From: Elusimicrobia bacterium GWA2_61_42
GTDB taxonomy: Bacteria > Elusimicrobiota > Elusimicrobia > Elusimicrobiales > UBA9959
Direction: 5' to 3'
Assembly: GCA_001799615.1 (NCBI GenBank)
Contig: MGTU01000022.1
Coordinates: forward strand, 1-64,000
Length of the DNA: 64,000 nt
Shown here: piece after piece, positions 43,301-51,643 of the stretch
Numbering within the stretch: the stretch's first letter is position 1
Layout of the letters: each line of letters opens with the position of its first letter
The notes under the pieces: model-generated
What the model was told of the DNA's origin: nothing
The model's input: the letters and a program-made list of their open reading frames with translations, nothing else
Database searches by the model: none
Program-made: the position numbers and the translations under genes

Positions 43301-45755
43301 TCAGGTCTTCGCTCTTGGGCGCGTAGGAGAGCGTGCGGCCGGAGGCGCAGACAAAGGTGCTGCCGCCGGTGGCATCGGCGTCTTCGTTGATCTGGCCCAG
43401 GTGTATATTAAATTCCGGTCCATCCAGCCCCCCGGGCTTCTGCCCGTAAACCATCAGTTCCAGCACGTTCTTCTGGGAGAAGTCCATGCCGGTGGCGGAC
43501 AGCGGGTAGACGATGGAAGCCTGGTTGGAAAGGCTGAAATCGTAGGCGACGCTGAGCACCTGCTGCGTGCCGTCCGAGGAGGAGGCCGGGTTGATCTCCA
43601 GCGATTTTACGTTCTCGGTGTTCCAGGCCAGCGTGGTCGGGTCGGCGGGATTGCCGCTGGGGTTGGCCGCTATGAACCAGAAGTTCTTGTCCATGGAAGG
43701 CGTGTCTTCCTGCTTGGCGCCTTCCATGTTGTCGATGAGGGCGAAGTCGTTGAGGTTGGGATTCAGGCGGCTTTGCGCGGCCTCGGCGCCCAGCGTGGTG
43801 CGCAGGCCCAGCAGGTTCAGGCCCTTCAGCTGGGCGTCGCCTTCGTAGACCAGCATGCTGTTGGTCAGGTCCGTAACGTTGGGCACCGCGTTGGCCTTAA
43901 TGCCGCCCTGGTACAGCATGGTGGACCCCAGCGAGAAATGGCTGCCGAAGTCGTAGGAAACGCGGCCGCCCACCATGGACTGGTTGCCCACGCCGCCGAA
44001 GGGGGAAACTTCGTAGGTGATGTCGATCTTGGCTTCCTGGCTGATGCGGTCCGGGTAGTAGAAAGTGATGAAGCCCGAGTCGTAGTCTATGAAGTATTCT
44101 TCGTTGCGGCCCAGCTTCTTGCCGTCCACGCGCACCACTTCCGACTGCAGCACTATGTTGGGCTCCAGCAGGAAGGTCTTGAAGCGGTAGGAATATTCCA
44201 CGCGGATTATGCGCTTGGAGGACGGCGCGGCCGAGTAGATCTGCTCGTCCGGAGCGCTGGTGGAGATCTCGGACAGGAAAGGGTCTTTCAGGTGGATGAT
44301 GCCCTGCTCGAAGTCCACCTCTATGGTGTCCGCGTATTTTATGATCGGGTTGACGTTGGCGGGATCGGGGTTATACCCGCGCACCAGGACGTTGTTGCGG
44401 TTGAGGTCCTGTACTTTTACCGTGAAATTGCCGCTGCCGTTGTCGCGCACTATATTGTTCTGTCCTATGGAATAATAGGTCTTCATTTCCCGCAGGTGGG
44501 AAACCTGCAGGCTGGACACCGCGGTGACCGAGGACAAGGCGATATCGCTGGGCGTTTTGATTATTGCAAGGTGTTCCGGGAATGCTGCCGTTTGAGTGCG
44601 ATTGACAGGGGAGATGCTCTTGGCGAGGGAGAGGCCGTCCACGTCCTGGTAATCTATCAGCACCACGTCCTGCGGGTTCAGCGTGCGGTTGAAGGTCACC
44701 AGGCCCTTCACATAGTCCATCACGTAGTCCAGGCCGGGGCTCAGCAGCTGGAAGCGCCCCGTATAGGTGGAGGTCTGTACGGCCATGTCTTTGCCTACCT
44801 TGTCAAAGACGAGCACATTGTCCACCTGGGCCAGGGTCTGCTGGTCTATATAGACGCGCTCGGTGCCGGACCTGATGGGCAGGCGCTGGCAGACGGAGGT
44901 GTTGCAGCCGAAGGTCACGTCGTAATATTTGCGGCGCAGGTAGTTGGTGTCCAGGATGTCGGTGCCCTGGAACTGGGTATTGCCGGTGAACTGGCGGGTC
45001 TTGGTCTGGCCCTTGGTGCGCGAGCCCACGAAAGTGAGCTTGAGGCTTTTGGTCTTCAGGTCCGCCCTGATGCCGAACAGCTGCTTGTTATAGGAGACGA
45101 ACTCCGTGGCCGGCAGCGACAGGTCGATGTCGCCGAAGGAGACGTTCTGCACCACTTCGTTGGGGTCGCCCTGGTAGACCACCGAGATGTCCTGCTTGTC
45201 CAGCTTGGTATCGTCGTAGTCCACGTTGACCGTGATCTTCTGGCCCACCTTGCCCTGCATGCGCACCTGCATCTGCTGGGTGATCTCGAAGAGGCTGAGG
45301 CTTTTCGGCCGCGTTACCGAAGTCTGCTCGTTAAGATATTTCTTGCCGCTGTAGCTGAGGGCGATCACCTTGCGGCCCGTCACCGACAGGGTGGTGCCGG
45401 ATTCCTTGAATTCCACCTGGGGTTCGGGAGAGAGCGGGACCTCGGCGGCGATCTCCGCGGCCGGCAGAGGGGCCAGCTCCGTCTGCCTGAAACGGCCTGT
45501 CTCCACGGCTTCGCGCACCGAGTTCCAGGAGTCTTCGCTGTAGGCGAAAGGCAGTTCGCCCGCCATTTCTTCCAGGCTGCCGTTTTCGGCGGCGGTCGAA
45601 ACTTCCTCTTCGGCCATGATGCGCGAGGCGTCCTGCCTGTCCAGCAGCAGGAAACGCCCGCCGCCGGCGACCGGCGAGGCAAAGTCCGCCGCCGCGGCGC
45701 CGGAGGCGCAGCCTAAGGCCGCAAGGAGCAGGATCGTTTTCGCTGTCGCTTTCAC
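40368..45755 (-). CDS. Giant SprA-like outer-membrane protein
   Basis: The track starts at GTG 45809. The GTG at 45755 gives a clean signal peptide (KATAKTILLLAALGCASGAAAA), with TATATTAT just upstream, and 1795 aa. The protein resembles SprA/Sov, the ~36-strand type IX secretion translocon: repeated DTNYLRRKYYDVTFG, GLDYVMDYVKGLVTFNRTL and GRNEEYFIDYDSGFITFYYPDRIS segments, FALIDNMEGAK, and a beta-strand-rich C-terminus ending in Phe. Around residues 815-880 are calcium-loop sequences (DLNCDEQVSSSED, DLNKNGRLDAQD), which look like dockerin or thrombospondin loops. No other type IX gene is in the window. Family call is good; function is inferred. Confidence 0.8.
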   Translation of the reverse strand: MKATAKTILLLAALGCASGAAAADFASPVAGGGRFLLLDRQDASRIMAEEEVSTAAENGSLEEMAGELPFAYSEDSWNSVREAVETGRFRQTELAPLPAAEIAAEVPLSPEPQVEFKESGTTLSVTGRKVIALSYSGKKYLNEQTSVTRPKSLSLFEITQQMQVRMQGKVGQKITVNVDYDDTKLDKQDISVVYQGDPNEVVQNVSFGDIDLSLPATEFVSYNKQLFGIRADLKTKSLKLTFVGSRTKGQTKTRQFTGNTQFQGTDILDTNYLRRKYYDVTFGCNTSVCQRLPIRSGTERVYIDQQTLAQVDNVLVFDKVGKDMAVQTSTYTGRFQLLSPGLDYVMDYVKGLVTFNRTLNPQDVVLIDYQDVDGLSLAKSISPVNRTQTAAFPEHLAIIKTPSDIALSSVTAVSSLQVSHLREMKTYYSIGQNNIVRDNGSGNFTVKVQDLNRNNVLVRGYNPDPANVNPIIKYADTIEVDFEQGIIHLKDPFLSEISTSAPDEQIYSAAPSSKRIIRVEYSYRFKTFLLEPNIVLQSEVVRVDGKKLGRNEEYFIDYDSGFITFYYPDRISQEAKIDITYEVSPFGGVGNQSMVGGRVSYDFGSHFSLGSTMLYQGGIKANAVPNVTDLTNSMLVYEGDAQLKGLNLLGLRTTLGAEAAQSRLNPNLNDFALIDNMEGAKQEDTPSMDKNFWFIAANPSGNPADPTTLAWNTENVKSLEINPASSSDGTQQVLSVAYDFSLSNQASIVYPLSATGMDFSQKNVLELMVYGQKPGGLDGPEFNIHLGQINEDADATGGSTFVCASGRTLSYAPKSEDLNCDEQVSSSEDIGWLYAPTTAVNTRRYGAGNGRLDSEDLNKNGRLDAQDFTGGTFGYFNGSKFADKDDSGALKDSVDFEGWHLLSIPLAITSTDTYKWNAIKQVRISLRKKALGATSGTIKFARISAVGNTWAVQAGTMPEAGTLQATAVNNQDNVYTPIYDAGGEATAIYNDLYGSVSKQKEKSNTKTVIEQTLSVKYTNVSSSATAYVYRKFTRAIDVSQHGKLRFLVFNDGAADANAAFYLKAGDENSYFKAEVPLNFSNTWRLVTINQEDLTGDKIPDVWTSGTSGVTVTSSGTPSLQQVPQFLVGVTGKDGGPHSGTVYFNELHVADPLARVGNARKVEGAFEIPGWFSFGGKHRFVDRNFQTPVTAIANQDNEAQTGYLNITRMAFFPVNVTAARQITVTPNALATGANNLVNSLQQGRVKKFDGTAAGSLNIGALPRLGLNYSKGITDYNLLSRKDDKNLYAASLAYSVPGAVPVLPRSLNLNYSLGLNKVGYKPTPGLNTTGLFNTDERTDSYGAKLAFVPWNGSSFNPGYSLQTAREERAPMAAPDALERYPKSMQQTVDFNSNFLLARWFNPSVNYSVTTLENNNLNLTTVTVAQSSQVFTAGQIKSVTRTAQGGVSLTVSMNDLMPTNRLLRSMVLSSNYQIQDGDSWQNVEKQYNTRNKLWLRDSLQPENSLAQRNSITLRDTVSSTQRWQPFEGYAFKGPAASLNTLSVTNNFSNSVQRSEITGTTSRSVNRTFPDMILSLSQLELLTRTKRWAQSATINLKYSKNTNEAKKLSLDASDTYGVDLRFKLLNWMDTAFSYNLRLADKRDLRVNQLTQSSRHDDATLQGTFDQRKFRFTPKLDYSSDKAKGTLGVVTQNTRVITPSLLIKSDFQLPKGLKLPLMKRVIIFTNRIVWTTTLSYAIKSSPITIAENTKLFTLNSSADYEAAKNLRLTFNAGLQRLWHKYLKQEEYLSYQAGSTLTFQF

Positions 45756-45844
45756 GTTAGATAATATAAAACCATATGCCGGCCCGGTTTTCCGGGCAGG
45801 CAAAAACACCGCCGTCGTGAAAAATTTCCACGGCGCCGTGGATA

Positions 45845-45850
45845 TATAAT
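45845..45850 (+). promoter_or_regulatory. -10 box of lptF
   Basis: A perfect TATAAT lies 11 bases before the ATG at 45862. No SD is present; the mRNA leader would be about 5 nt. The sprA start lies on the other strand 107 nt away. Confidence 0.6.
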
Positions 45851-45861
45851 AGAATAAATAA

Positions 45862-46974
45862 ATGGCCGTGCCTATAGTAAGGCTTTATTCGCTGAAGGTC
45901 TTCTCCAGGTTCCTGGGGCTGTCCCTTTTTGTCTTCGTGGCGCTGCTGGTGATGCTCAACTTCGTGCAGATCATCAACCAGGGCGTGCTGGCCGGCTTCT
46001 CTTTTTATTTCCTCGCCAAGAGCATGCTCTTCCTCCTGCCCAACATCGTGGCCACTTCGCTGCCGCTGGCTTTCCTGCTGGCCATGCTGCTCAGCCTGGG
46101 GTCCATGTCCCAGGACGGGGAGATCATGGCGCTGCGCGCCGGCGGCTTCTCTTTTTACGAGATCCTCTATTCCGTCTTCTGGGCCGCGGTGGCCGCCACG
46201 CTGCTGCTGCTGTTCGTCAATAACTGGCTGGGGCCCAAGGCCATGAAGCGCTCCACCGACTATACCGTCACCATGCTCAACCGCGTCACCAAGCTGGAGC
46301 TTAAGCCGCGCACCTTCCAGAAGATCTCCGACTGGGTGCTCTACGCCGGCCAGGTGGACAGCCTGTCCGGGGACATGAGCGGCGTGAAGCTGGTGCGCCG
46401 CATCAATAAAGGCGAGGTGCCGGCCTTCGTCACCAAGATCAGCGCGGCCGACGGGCGCTACCGGATGGCCAGCGAACGCGGCCTGGAAATAGAGCTGGCC
46501 AGCGGCCAGTTCAGCCAGACGGACTGCGAAAATCCCGAGAAGATCCTTTACGGCCGGTTCTCCTCTTATAAGACCATGCTGCCTTTCTTCGCCGAGGGCG
46601 GGCCGGGCCGCAAGCTCAACCAGCGGGAGATCTCCACGCCCGGCCTGCTGGCCAGGCTCAAAGCCGGCGTTCCCGACCCGCAGATAGCGGCCAAGTACCG
46701 CATCGAGGCGGCTTCCCGGTTCGCGCTGGCGCTGGCGCCGCTGGTGTTCTTCCTGGTAGGCGCGCCGCTGGGCGTGGCGCTGGACAAGCGCGGGCGTTCC
46801 GCCAGTTTCGGCCTGACCCTGCTGATAATTTTCTTCTACTACGGGCTGACCATCACGGGGATGGTGCTGGCCCGCAAGTACAGCGTGCTGTTCCCGTGGG
46901 CCGTGTTCGCCCCGGCCCTGGTAACGGGCCTGCTGGGAGCCTGGCTGTGGAAACAAAGGCTGTACGCCAAATGA
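45862..46974 (+). CDS. lptF: LptF/LptG-family LPS export permease (first)
   Basis: The 370-aa protein has six predicted membrane helices, three at each end, around a periplasmic beta-jellyroll (about residues 130-270). Family features are the early SLFVFVALLVMLNFVQIINQGV, the coupling part SLGSMSQDGEIMALRAGGFSFYEIL, and the last cluster FFLVGAPLGVALDKRGRSASFGLTLLIIFFYYG. With LptG and LptB it lifts lipopolysaccharide from the inner membrane, so the cell has an LPS-type outer membrane. Overlaps lptG by 4 nt. Assignment as F versus G is by order. Confidence 0.92.
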   Translation: MAVPIVRLYSLKVFSRFLGLSLFVFVALLVMLNFVQIINQGVLAGFSFYFLAKSMLFLLPNIVATSLPLAFLLAMLLSLGSMSQDGEIMALRAGGFSFYEILYSVFWAAVAATLLLLFVNNWLGPKAMKRSTDYTVTMLNRVTKLELKPRTFQKISDWVLYAGQVDSLSGDMSGVKLVRRINKGEVPAFVTKISAADGRYRMASERGLEIELASGQFSQTDCENPEKILYGRFSSYKTMLPFFAEGGPGRKLNQREISTPGLLARLKAGVPDPQIAAKYRIEAASRFALALAPLVFFLVGAPLGVALDKRGRSASFGLTLLIIFFYYGLTITGMVLARKYSVLFPWAVFAPALVTGLLGAWLWKQRLYAK

Positions 46975-48059
46975 AAAAGGTTTTTTACAGGTATATCGCC
47001 CGCAGTTTCTGGGCCCCTTTCGGCTTCGGCCTGGCGGTGTTCTGCCTGCTGCTGCTGTTCGGCAGCCTTTTCGATAATCTTAATTTCTTCCTGAAGGGCC
47101 ACGCCGGCCCGGAGATCTTCCTGCGTTACGTGATCTACCAGGCCCCCTATTTCATGGTCAAGATGACGCCCATTGCCACCCTGCTGGCCGTGCTGTTCGC
47201 GCTGGGGGGCATGATGTCCGGGGGGGAGTGGAAGGCGGGGCTCGCCGGCGGCTGGCGGCCCTTCGACATGATAAAACCCCTGCTGGCCTGCGCTTTTCTG
47301 ACCGGGGCGGGGCAGTTCGTGCTGCAGGAGACGGCCGCGCCCGACTTTTTCATCCGCTCCGTCTACCTGTTCCAGGAAAAAGTGCGCGGCAGCGAGGACT
47401 GGCAGCGGCTGGTAAAGAAGGACGTTTCTTTTTTCGCGGGGGACGAGGCGTTCGTCACCGCCCACATTTTCGACGGCCGCCAGAAGAGCATGAAACGGGT
47501 CATCGTGAACATTTATAAAGAGGGGAAGCTTTACCTGGAGATCAACGCGGCCACCGCCAGGTGGCAGCAGGACCTGAAGCGGTGGGCTTTTAACGACGGG
47601 CTCATGATAAAGTACGACGGCGACGCCAAACCCGTTACCAGGCGCTTCGCCGAGTACCAGTCCGCCATCTCCGTGCCGCCCGAGCACCTGGTGCTGGAGA
47701 AACTGGTGCCGGAGGGCGTTTCCGCGCTGGACGTGCTGAGGCGCCTGCGCCGGCTTAAGGCCGTGGGCGCGCCCGCCGCCGCCGAGCGCACGCTGCTGTG
47801 GGTGAAGCTGGCCGCCCCGCTGGCCAATCCCGCCATGGCCCTGATAGGCGCCGCCATGGTGCTGCTGCTGAGGACGAATAATAAATTTTTCAGCTTCGGC
47901 CTGGCCCTGGGCTTCGGGTTCTTCTTCTGGGCGGTGATAATAATGACGCAGGAAGCCGGCAATTCCGAGCTGCTCCCGGCGGCGGCGGCCGGGTTCGCCC
48001 CCGTGGTCCTCTTCACGCTGGCCTCCCTCTGGGGCCTGAGGCGCGCCCGGGCCATTTGA
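46971..48059 (+). CDS. lptG: LptF/LptG-family LPS export permease (second)
   Basis: The track extension to 46896 lies within lptF; the ATGA overlap start at 46971 gives 362 aa. Layout matches LptG: KKVFYRYIARSFWAPFGFGLAVFCLLLLFGS, MVKMTPIATLLAVLFALGGMMSGGEWKAGLAGG for the LptB contact, a periplasmic jellyroll, and a final three-helix cluster. It is the half-transporter partner of the upstream gene. A large palindromic element follows its stop. Confidence 0.92.
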   Translation: MKKVFYRYIARSFWAPFGFGLAVFCLLLLFGSLFDNLNFFLKGHAGPEIFLRYVIYQAPYFMVKMTPIATLLAVLFALGGMMSGGEWKAGLAGGWRPFDMIKPLLACAFLTGAGQFVLQETAAPDFFIRSVYLFQEKVRGSEDWQRLVKKDVSFFAGDEAFVTAHIFDGRQKSMKRVIVNIYKEGKLYLEINAATARWQQDLKRWAFNDGLMIKYDGDAKPVTRRFAEYQSAISVPPEHLVLEKLVPEGVSALDVLRRLRRLKAVGAPAAAERTLLWVKLAAPLANPAMALIGAAMVLLLRTNNKFFSFGLALGFGFFFWAVIIMTQEAGNSELLPAAAAGFAPVVLFTLASLWGLRRARAI

Positions 48060-48067
48060 GATAAGTC

Positions 48068-48181
48068 CCGCCCGGGAACTTTAGCGGTACAATAATTATT
48101 TCCAGAGATCTGAATGGCCGGGGAGGTTTCCCTCCGCCGGCCATTAGCTTTCTCTGGAACGGGCCTAGCTAGCCCGGGCGG
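48068..48181. repeat. Nested palindromic element between convergent genes
   Basis: Three nested perfect inverted pairs: CCGCCCGGG/CCCGGGCGG (48068-48076, 48173-48181), TTCCAGAGA/TCTCTGGAA (48100-48108, 48151-48159), and ATGGCCGG-GGAGG/CCTCC-CCGGCCAT (48114-48144). The sequence is unrelated to the R family. The right arm forms the last codons and stop of the minus-strand gene. There is no T-run, so it is not a classical terminator. Confidence 0.8.
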
Positions 48182-48750
48182 CGGAACTCGCAGCGCAGCT
48201 TCTGGCCGGTAGCCACTCCCGCCCCCTGGCCGCCCTGGAAAACCTGCTGCTCCACCTTTACCAGGTCCCTTGAAACTATTTCCAACCTGTTCTTGAGTAT
48301 GGAGTTGCACTGGTCGTTGTTGGGGAAGGTGCAGACGTTTACCGTGGTCCAGTATTCCAGCACGGGCCCGGTTACGAAGAAATCGATAAAAGACTCATTC
48401 TCCTCCGGGTAATAGCGGACCTGGACGGGCACGGTCACTTTATCCTCGGCGGCCTTTCTTATCAGCAGCTCCCTCCATTCGTAAACCCGGCAGCCGCCGG
48501 CGCCGAATCCCTTGCTGACCAGGTCCCAGCCCATCATGGAGGTCAGTATCTCTATCGTTTCGGGAACGGAAAGGTCTGTGGCGGCCTTCTCCCGGGAAAA
48601 GACGGGCAGGGGCCTGGGGGCAGGCAGTTCCGACATCGCGGCCGCGGCCTTGATCTCCGAGGCCTTTGCCGACAGGGCGGAAAATTCAGAGGCATTTGCC
48701 CCTGTGGCCGCTAAAGTCATAAATACCGCCGCTATAATTTTAATATTCAT
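48169..48750 (-). CDS. Secreted protein, unrecognised
   Basis: The 193-aa protein has a signal peptide (MNIKIIAAVFMTLAATGANA). The mature part has an Ala-rich helix, then a compact domain with three Cys (GAGGCRVYEWRELL, NVCTFPNNDQC) and YYPEENESFIDFFVTGPVLEY. The last codons (FRRPG) lie inside a palindromic element, so the C-terminus may have been altered by its insertion. No family recognised. SD GGAG precedes the ATG. Confidence 0.65.
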   Translation of the reverse strand: MNIKIIAAVFMTLAATGANASEFSALSAKASEIKAAAAMSELPAPRPLPVFSREKAATDLSVPETIEILTSMMGWDLVSKGFGAGGCRVYEWRELLIRKAAEDKVTVPVQVRYYPEENESFIDFFVTGPVLEYWTTVNVCTFPNNDQCNSILKNRLEIVSRDLVKVEQQVFQGGQGAGVATGQKLRCEFRRPG

Positions 48751-48891
48751 TTCTGAGAAAGCTCCTTATCGTTACCAGACCTTTTACCGCTATACCCCCT
48801 GCATAGCAATTTTAATGCCAGTGCCGGATAAAACCCGCTTTTGGGACGTACTCCCAGGATACGCTTGAGAGGGCAAAGGATGGAAAATAGC

Positions 48892-48946
48892 CAGGAATAT
48901 TTTCATTTGAAAATATGCGTTTTAAAATGAAAATCTGTTATTCCTG
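48892..48946 (-). repeat. AT-rich hairpin at the end of the gre gene
   Basis: CAGGAATA/TATTCCTG (8 bp) and TTTTCATTT/AAATGAAAA (9 bp) stack with a five-base bulge. The stem includes the gre stop codon. It probably marks the 3' end of the pentose phosphate operon transcript. The rest of 48751-48891 shows no gene. Confidence 0.6.
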
Positions 48947-49477
48947 AACAGTTTTGGCTGAAGGCGTCGCCTGCGGTCTTTCCGGATAGGCGACCGAAAG
49001 GATCTCCAGTTTAACCTCTTCGTTCTTCCTGGAAAAGGTCACCGCGGCGCCGGTCTTGGCGCCCAGCAGGGCGGAGGCCAGCGGCGAAGCCCAGTTGATC
49101 CTGTTCGCGGCCGGGTCGGCCTCGTCTTCTCCCACTATGAAAAATTCCCGCTCGGCGCCGTCGCTCTCGCGCACCCGCACCGCCGCGCCGAAGCGGACGT
49201 CCGCGGCTTCCAGGCCGCGGTGGTCCACCAGGATGGCGCGCTTGAACTGCGTCTCATAGTAGCGCAGGTCGATCTCGGCCTGGCGCAAGGGCAGGCTCCC
49301 TTGTTCGCCCGGTTTTTTGGCGGCTAGCAGCCCCGCGCGCAGTTCCGCCAGTTCCTTGATCCTTGTCTCCAGCAGGGCCAGCCCGGCGGGGGTTACATAG
49401 TTGGGGCGGCCGCTGGGCTGCCTTTCTACGGGCTCCTCCGGTATGTCGGCGTCGTTCTTTACGAATGCCTGGCTCAT
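48938..49477 (-). CDS. GreA/GreB-family transcription factor
   Basis: The 179-aa protein opens SQAFVKNDADIPEEP, close to the GreB start (MSKAFTKEDD). After GRPNYVTPAGLALLETRIKELAEL comes the coiled-coil finger, then a C-terminal FKBP-like domain (VRFGAAVRVRESDGAEREFFIVGEDEADPAANRINWASPLASALLGAKTGAAVTF). The acidic tip residues of the finger are not clear, so cleavage stimulation is uncertain. Starts inside the pgl stop (ATGA), making it the last gene of a sugar-phosphate operon, an odd place for this factor. Confidence 0.85.
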   Translation of the reverse strand: MSQAFVKNDADIPEEPVERQPSGRPNYVTPAGLALLETRIKELAELRAGLLAAKKPGEQGSLPLRQAEIDLRYYETQFKRAILVDHRGLEAADVRFGAAVRVRESDGAEREFFIVGEDEADPAANRINWASPLASALLGAKTGAAVTFSRKNEEVKLEILSVAYPERPQATPSAKTVQE

Positions 49478-50136
49478 GGTTCCTCCGAAAACAGCAGGTA
49501 GAATTTGCCGGCGGGCCGCAGGCGTCCGGCGGGGATTGTTCTCTCGCCGCGCGCCGCCAGTTTGAAAACACTTTTCTTGGCCGGGCCGGCCGCCATCAGC
49601 ACCACCAGACGCGCCCGGTTGAGCGCCCTGAAGGTCAGCGTCAGCCGGCGCGCTGGTTTTACGCCGCGCGGCGCGGTAACGGCCAGGGCCAGTTTTTCGC
49701 TTTTTTCCGCCGGGGAGCCGGGAAAAACAGAAGCCGTGTGCCCGTCGGCTCCCAGGCCCAGCAGGACGAAATCCAGCCTGCCCGACGACTTGGTTTCCTT
49801 TAAAATTTCTTTTTCCAGGGCGGCCGGCGTTCTTGCGGGCCGCAGGTTGGCCGAAGGGACCTTTATTTTGGAGAAAAGCGCCTTGCGCGCCGCGCCGAAA
49901 TTGCTGGCCGGAGAGGAGGCGGGAACCAGGCGCTCGTCGGACATGAAGAAAACTACTTGCTCCCAGGGCAGCGGCAGGGAGGCGAGTTCTTTGAACAGCC
50001 TGGCCGGCGTAGCGCCGCCCGGCAGCGCGGCGGTGAAACCGCCTGATTTGTGAAGCAAAGTCCTTTTGAACAGGCCGGCCGCGAAGCTTGCCATGGCCCC
50101 GCCGGTTTTAAATCTTCTGACCACCCGGTTCTTCAC
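49474..50136 (-). CDS. pgl: 6-phosphogluconolactonase
   Basis: The track's upstream extension is the mirror of zwf. A GTG overlapping the zwf stop (GTGA) at 50136 gives 220 aa, typical for DevB/SOL-type lactonases. Motifs: GGFTAALPGGATPARLFKELA, PWEQVVFFMSDERLVP (catalytic region), SNFGAARKALFSKI, and FVLLGLGADGHTASVFPGSP. It hydrolyses 6-phosphoglucono-lactone made by Zwf. Coupled to both neighbours. Confidence 0.93.
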   Translation of the reverse strand: MKNRVVRRFKTGGAMASFAAGLFKRTLLHKSGGFTAALPGGATPARLFKELASLPLPWEQVVFFMSDERLVPASSPASNFGAARKALFSKIKVPSANLRPARTPAALEKEILKETKSSGRLDFVLLGLGADGHTASVFPGSPAEKSEKLALAVTAPRGVKPARRLTLTFRALNRARLVVLMAAGPAKKSVFKLAARGERTIPAGRLRPAGKFYLLFSEEP

Positions 50137-51617
50137 ACCCAGGCCCTCCCGTCTTTTTTTATCAATTCGGCGGCTTCGGCCGGGCCCGGGGTGCCGTCCG
50201 CGTAAGAGCGCAGCGGGTTTGCCGCCGGCGCCGCCTGCCAGGCGGCCAGCAGCGGGGATAGGAATTCCCACATGAATTTTATTTCGAAGGAACTGAGGAA
50301 CAGGGTCTGGTCGCCGGACATGGCGTCTATGAGCAGACGCTGGTAGTCGGTGGGGAAAGCGGCCGCTTCCTGGCCTTCCGCGCGGTAATCCAGCCCCATG
50401 CTGCGCGGCGTAAAGCAGAGCTTGGGCCCGGGATGCTTGCCGACGAGCGAGAAGGAAACCTTCTCTTCCGGCTGTATGCTGAAGGAAAAAACGTTGGGGT
50501 AGCCGATGTCGATGTGCGTGAAGATGCCGTGGTCGGGCTTTTTGTAAACCACGTCGATGCTGGCTTTTTTAAGGCCGGCTTTCTTGCCCGCTCTGACGTA
50601 AAAAGGAACGCCGCGCCAGCGGTCGTTGTCCACCTGGAACCTGAAAGCGAAAAAAGTTTCAGCCGCGGAACCCGGGGCGACGCCGGGCTCGGCCCTGTAG
50701 CCGGCGTACTGGCCGCGCACCGCCTGTTTCGAGACCTCTTCGCGGCTCAAAGGGCGCACACTTTCGAAGAAACGCTGCTTCTCGGCTTTGAAATCCGTGT
50801 CGCGGAAAGTCGCCGGCAAATCCATGGCTGTTATGGCCGCCAGCTGCAGTATGTGGCTCATCATGTCGCGCGCCAGGCCCAGGTGTTCGAAGAAGCCCGC
50901 GCGGCCTTCCAGCCCCAGCTCCTCTAAAACGGTGATCTGCACGTGGTCCACGAACTTGTTGTTCCAGGTGCCGTCGAAGACCGCGTTGGCCGAGCGCAGC
51001 GCCATCACGTTCTGCACCGTTTCCTTGCCGGTGAAATGGTCTATGCGGTACGCCTGTGATTCCGGGGCGGCCTGTTTAAGGCCGGCGTCCAGCGCGGCGG
51101 CGCTCTCGAGGCTGAAGCCGTAGGGCTTCTCTATTATTACCCTGGACCAGCAGGCGCAGTCCTTCGGGTCAAAAAGCAGCCCCGTGGCCTTCAGTTTTCC
51201 GGTTATGGGTTCGAACGCGCCCGGCGGCGTGGCCAGGTAGAAAAGGTGTTTCTTTTTTACGCCGAACTTCGCGTCCAGTTCCGCCAGGCGCCCGCCCAGC
51301 AGGGCGTAGAAGGCGTCGCTTTCGTAATCCGCCTGGATGTATTCAAGGCGCTCAAGGAAGGCGCTGAAAACTTCGGGGGAGGGGGAGAAGCCGGCTTTGG
51401 TCACCGCGTCCCAGAGGCGGCTTTCCAGCGCGCCCCGGTCCAGCGGCGTGCGCCCGGCAAGGACTATGTAAAAATTTTTGGGGGCCAGCTTTTTTTCGCA
51501 GAGCCCGAAGAGGGCGGGGAGGATCTTCCTGGCGGCCAGGTCCCCGGTGGCGCCGAACAGGATGAACCCGCAGCTTTCCGGCCGCATTTCCTGACAGAAG
51601 CCCAGTGTTTCAGTCAT
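50133..51617 (-). CDS. zwf: Glucose-6-phosphate 1-dehydrogenase
   Basis: The 494-aa protein has the NADP Rossmann start (FILFGATGDLAARKILPALFGL), the substrate site RIDHFTGKETVQNVMALR (His/Lys of the family's RIDHYLGKE), and EKPYGFSLESA. The second domain has FRFQVDNDRWRGVPFYVRAGK. It makes 6-phosphogluconolactone and NADPH. In one operon with gnd upstream and pgl downstream. Confidence 0.96.
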   Translation of the reverse strand: MTETLGFCQEMRPESCGFILFGATGDLAARKILPALFGLCEKKLAPKNFYIVLAGRTPLDRGALESRLWDAVTKAGFSPSPEVFSAFLERLEYIQADYESDAFYALLGGRLAELDAKFGVKKKHLFYLATPPGAFEPITGKLKATGLLFDPKDCACWSRVIIEKPYGFSLESAAALDAGLKQAAPESQAYRIDHFTGKETVQNVMALRSANAVFDGTWNNKFVDHVQITVLEELGLEGRAGFFEHLGLARDMMSHILQLAAITAMDLPATFRDTDFKAEKQRFFESVRPLSREEVSKQAVRGQYAGYRAEPGVAPGSAAETFFAFRFQVDNDRWRGVPFYVRAGKKAGLKKASIDVVYKKPDHGIFTHIDIGYPNVFSFSIQPEEKVSFSLVGKHPGPKLCFTPRSMGLDYRAEGQEAAAFPTDYQRLLIDAMSGDQTLFLSSFEIKFMWEFLSPLLAAWQAAPAANPLRSYADGTPGPAEAAELIKKDGRAWV

Positions 51618-51643
51618 ATATGATCCCGCCCCCGAACCCTCGG

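Noticed and set aside
43401-45716. 771-aa plus-strand ORF opposite sprA
   Set aside because: Antisense shadow; sprA on the minus strand has a signal peptide and recognisable barrel segments.
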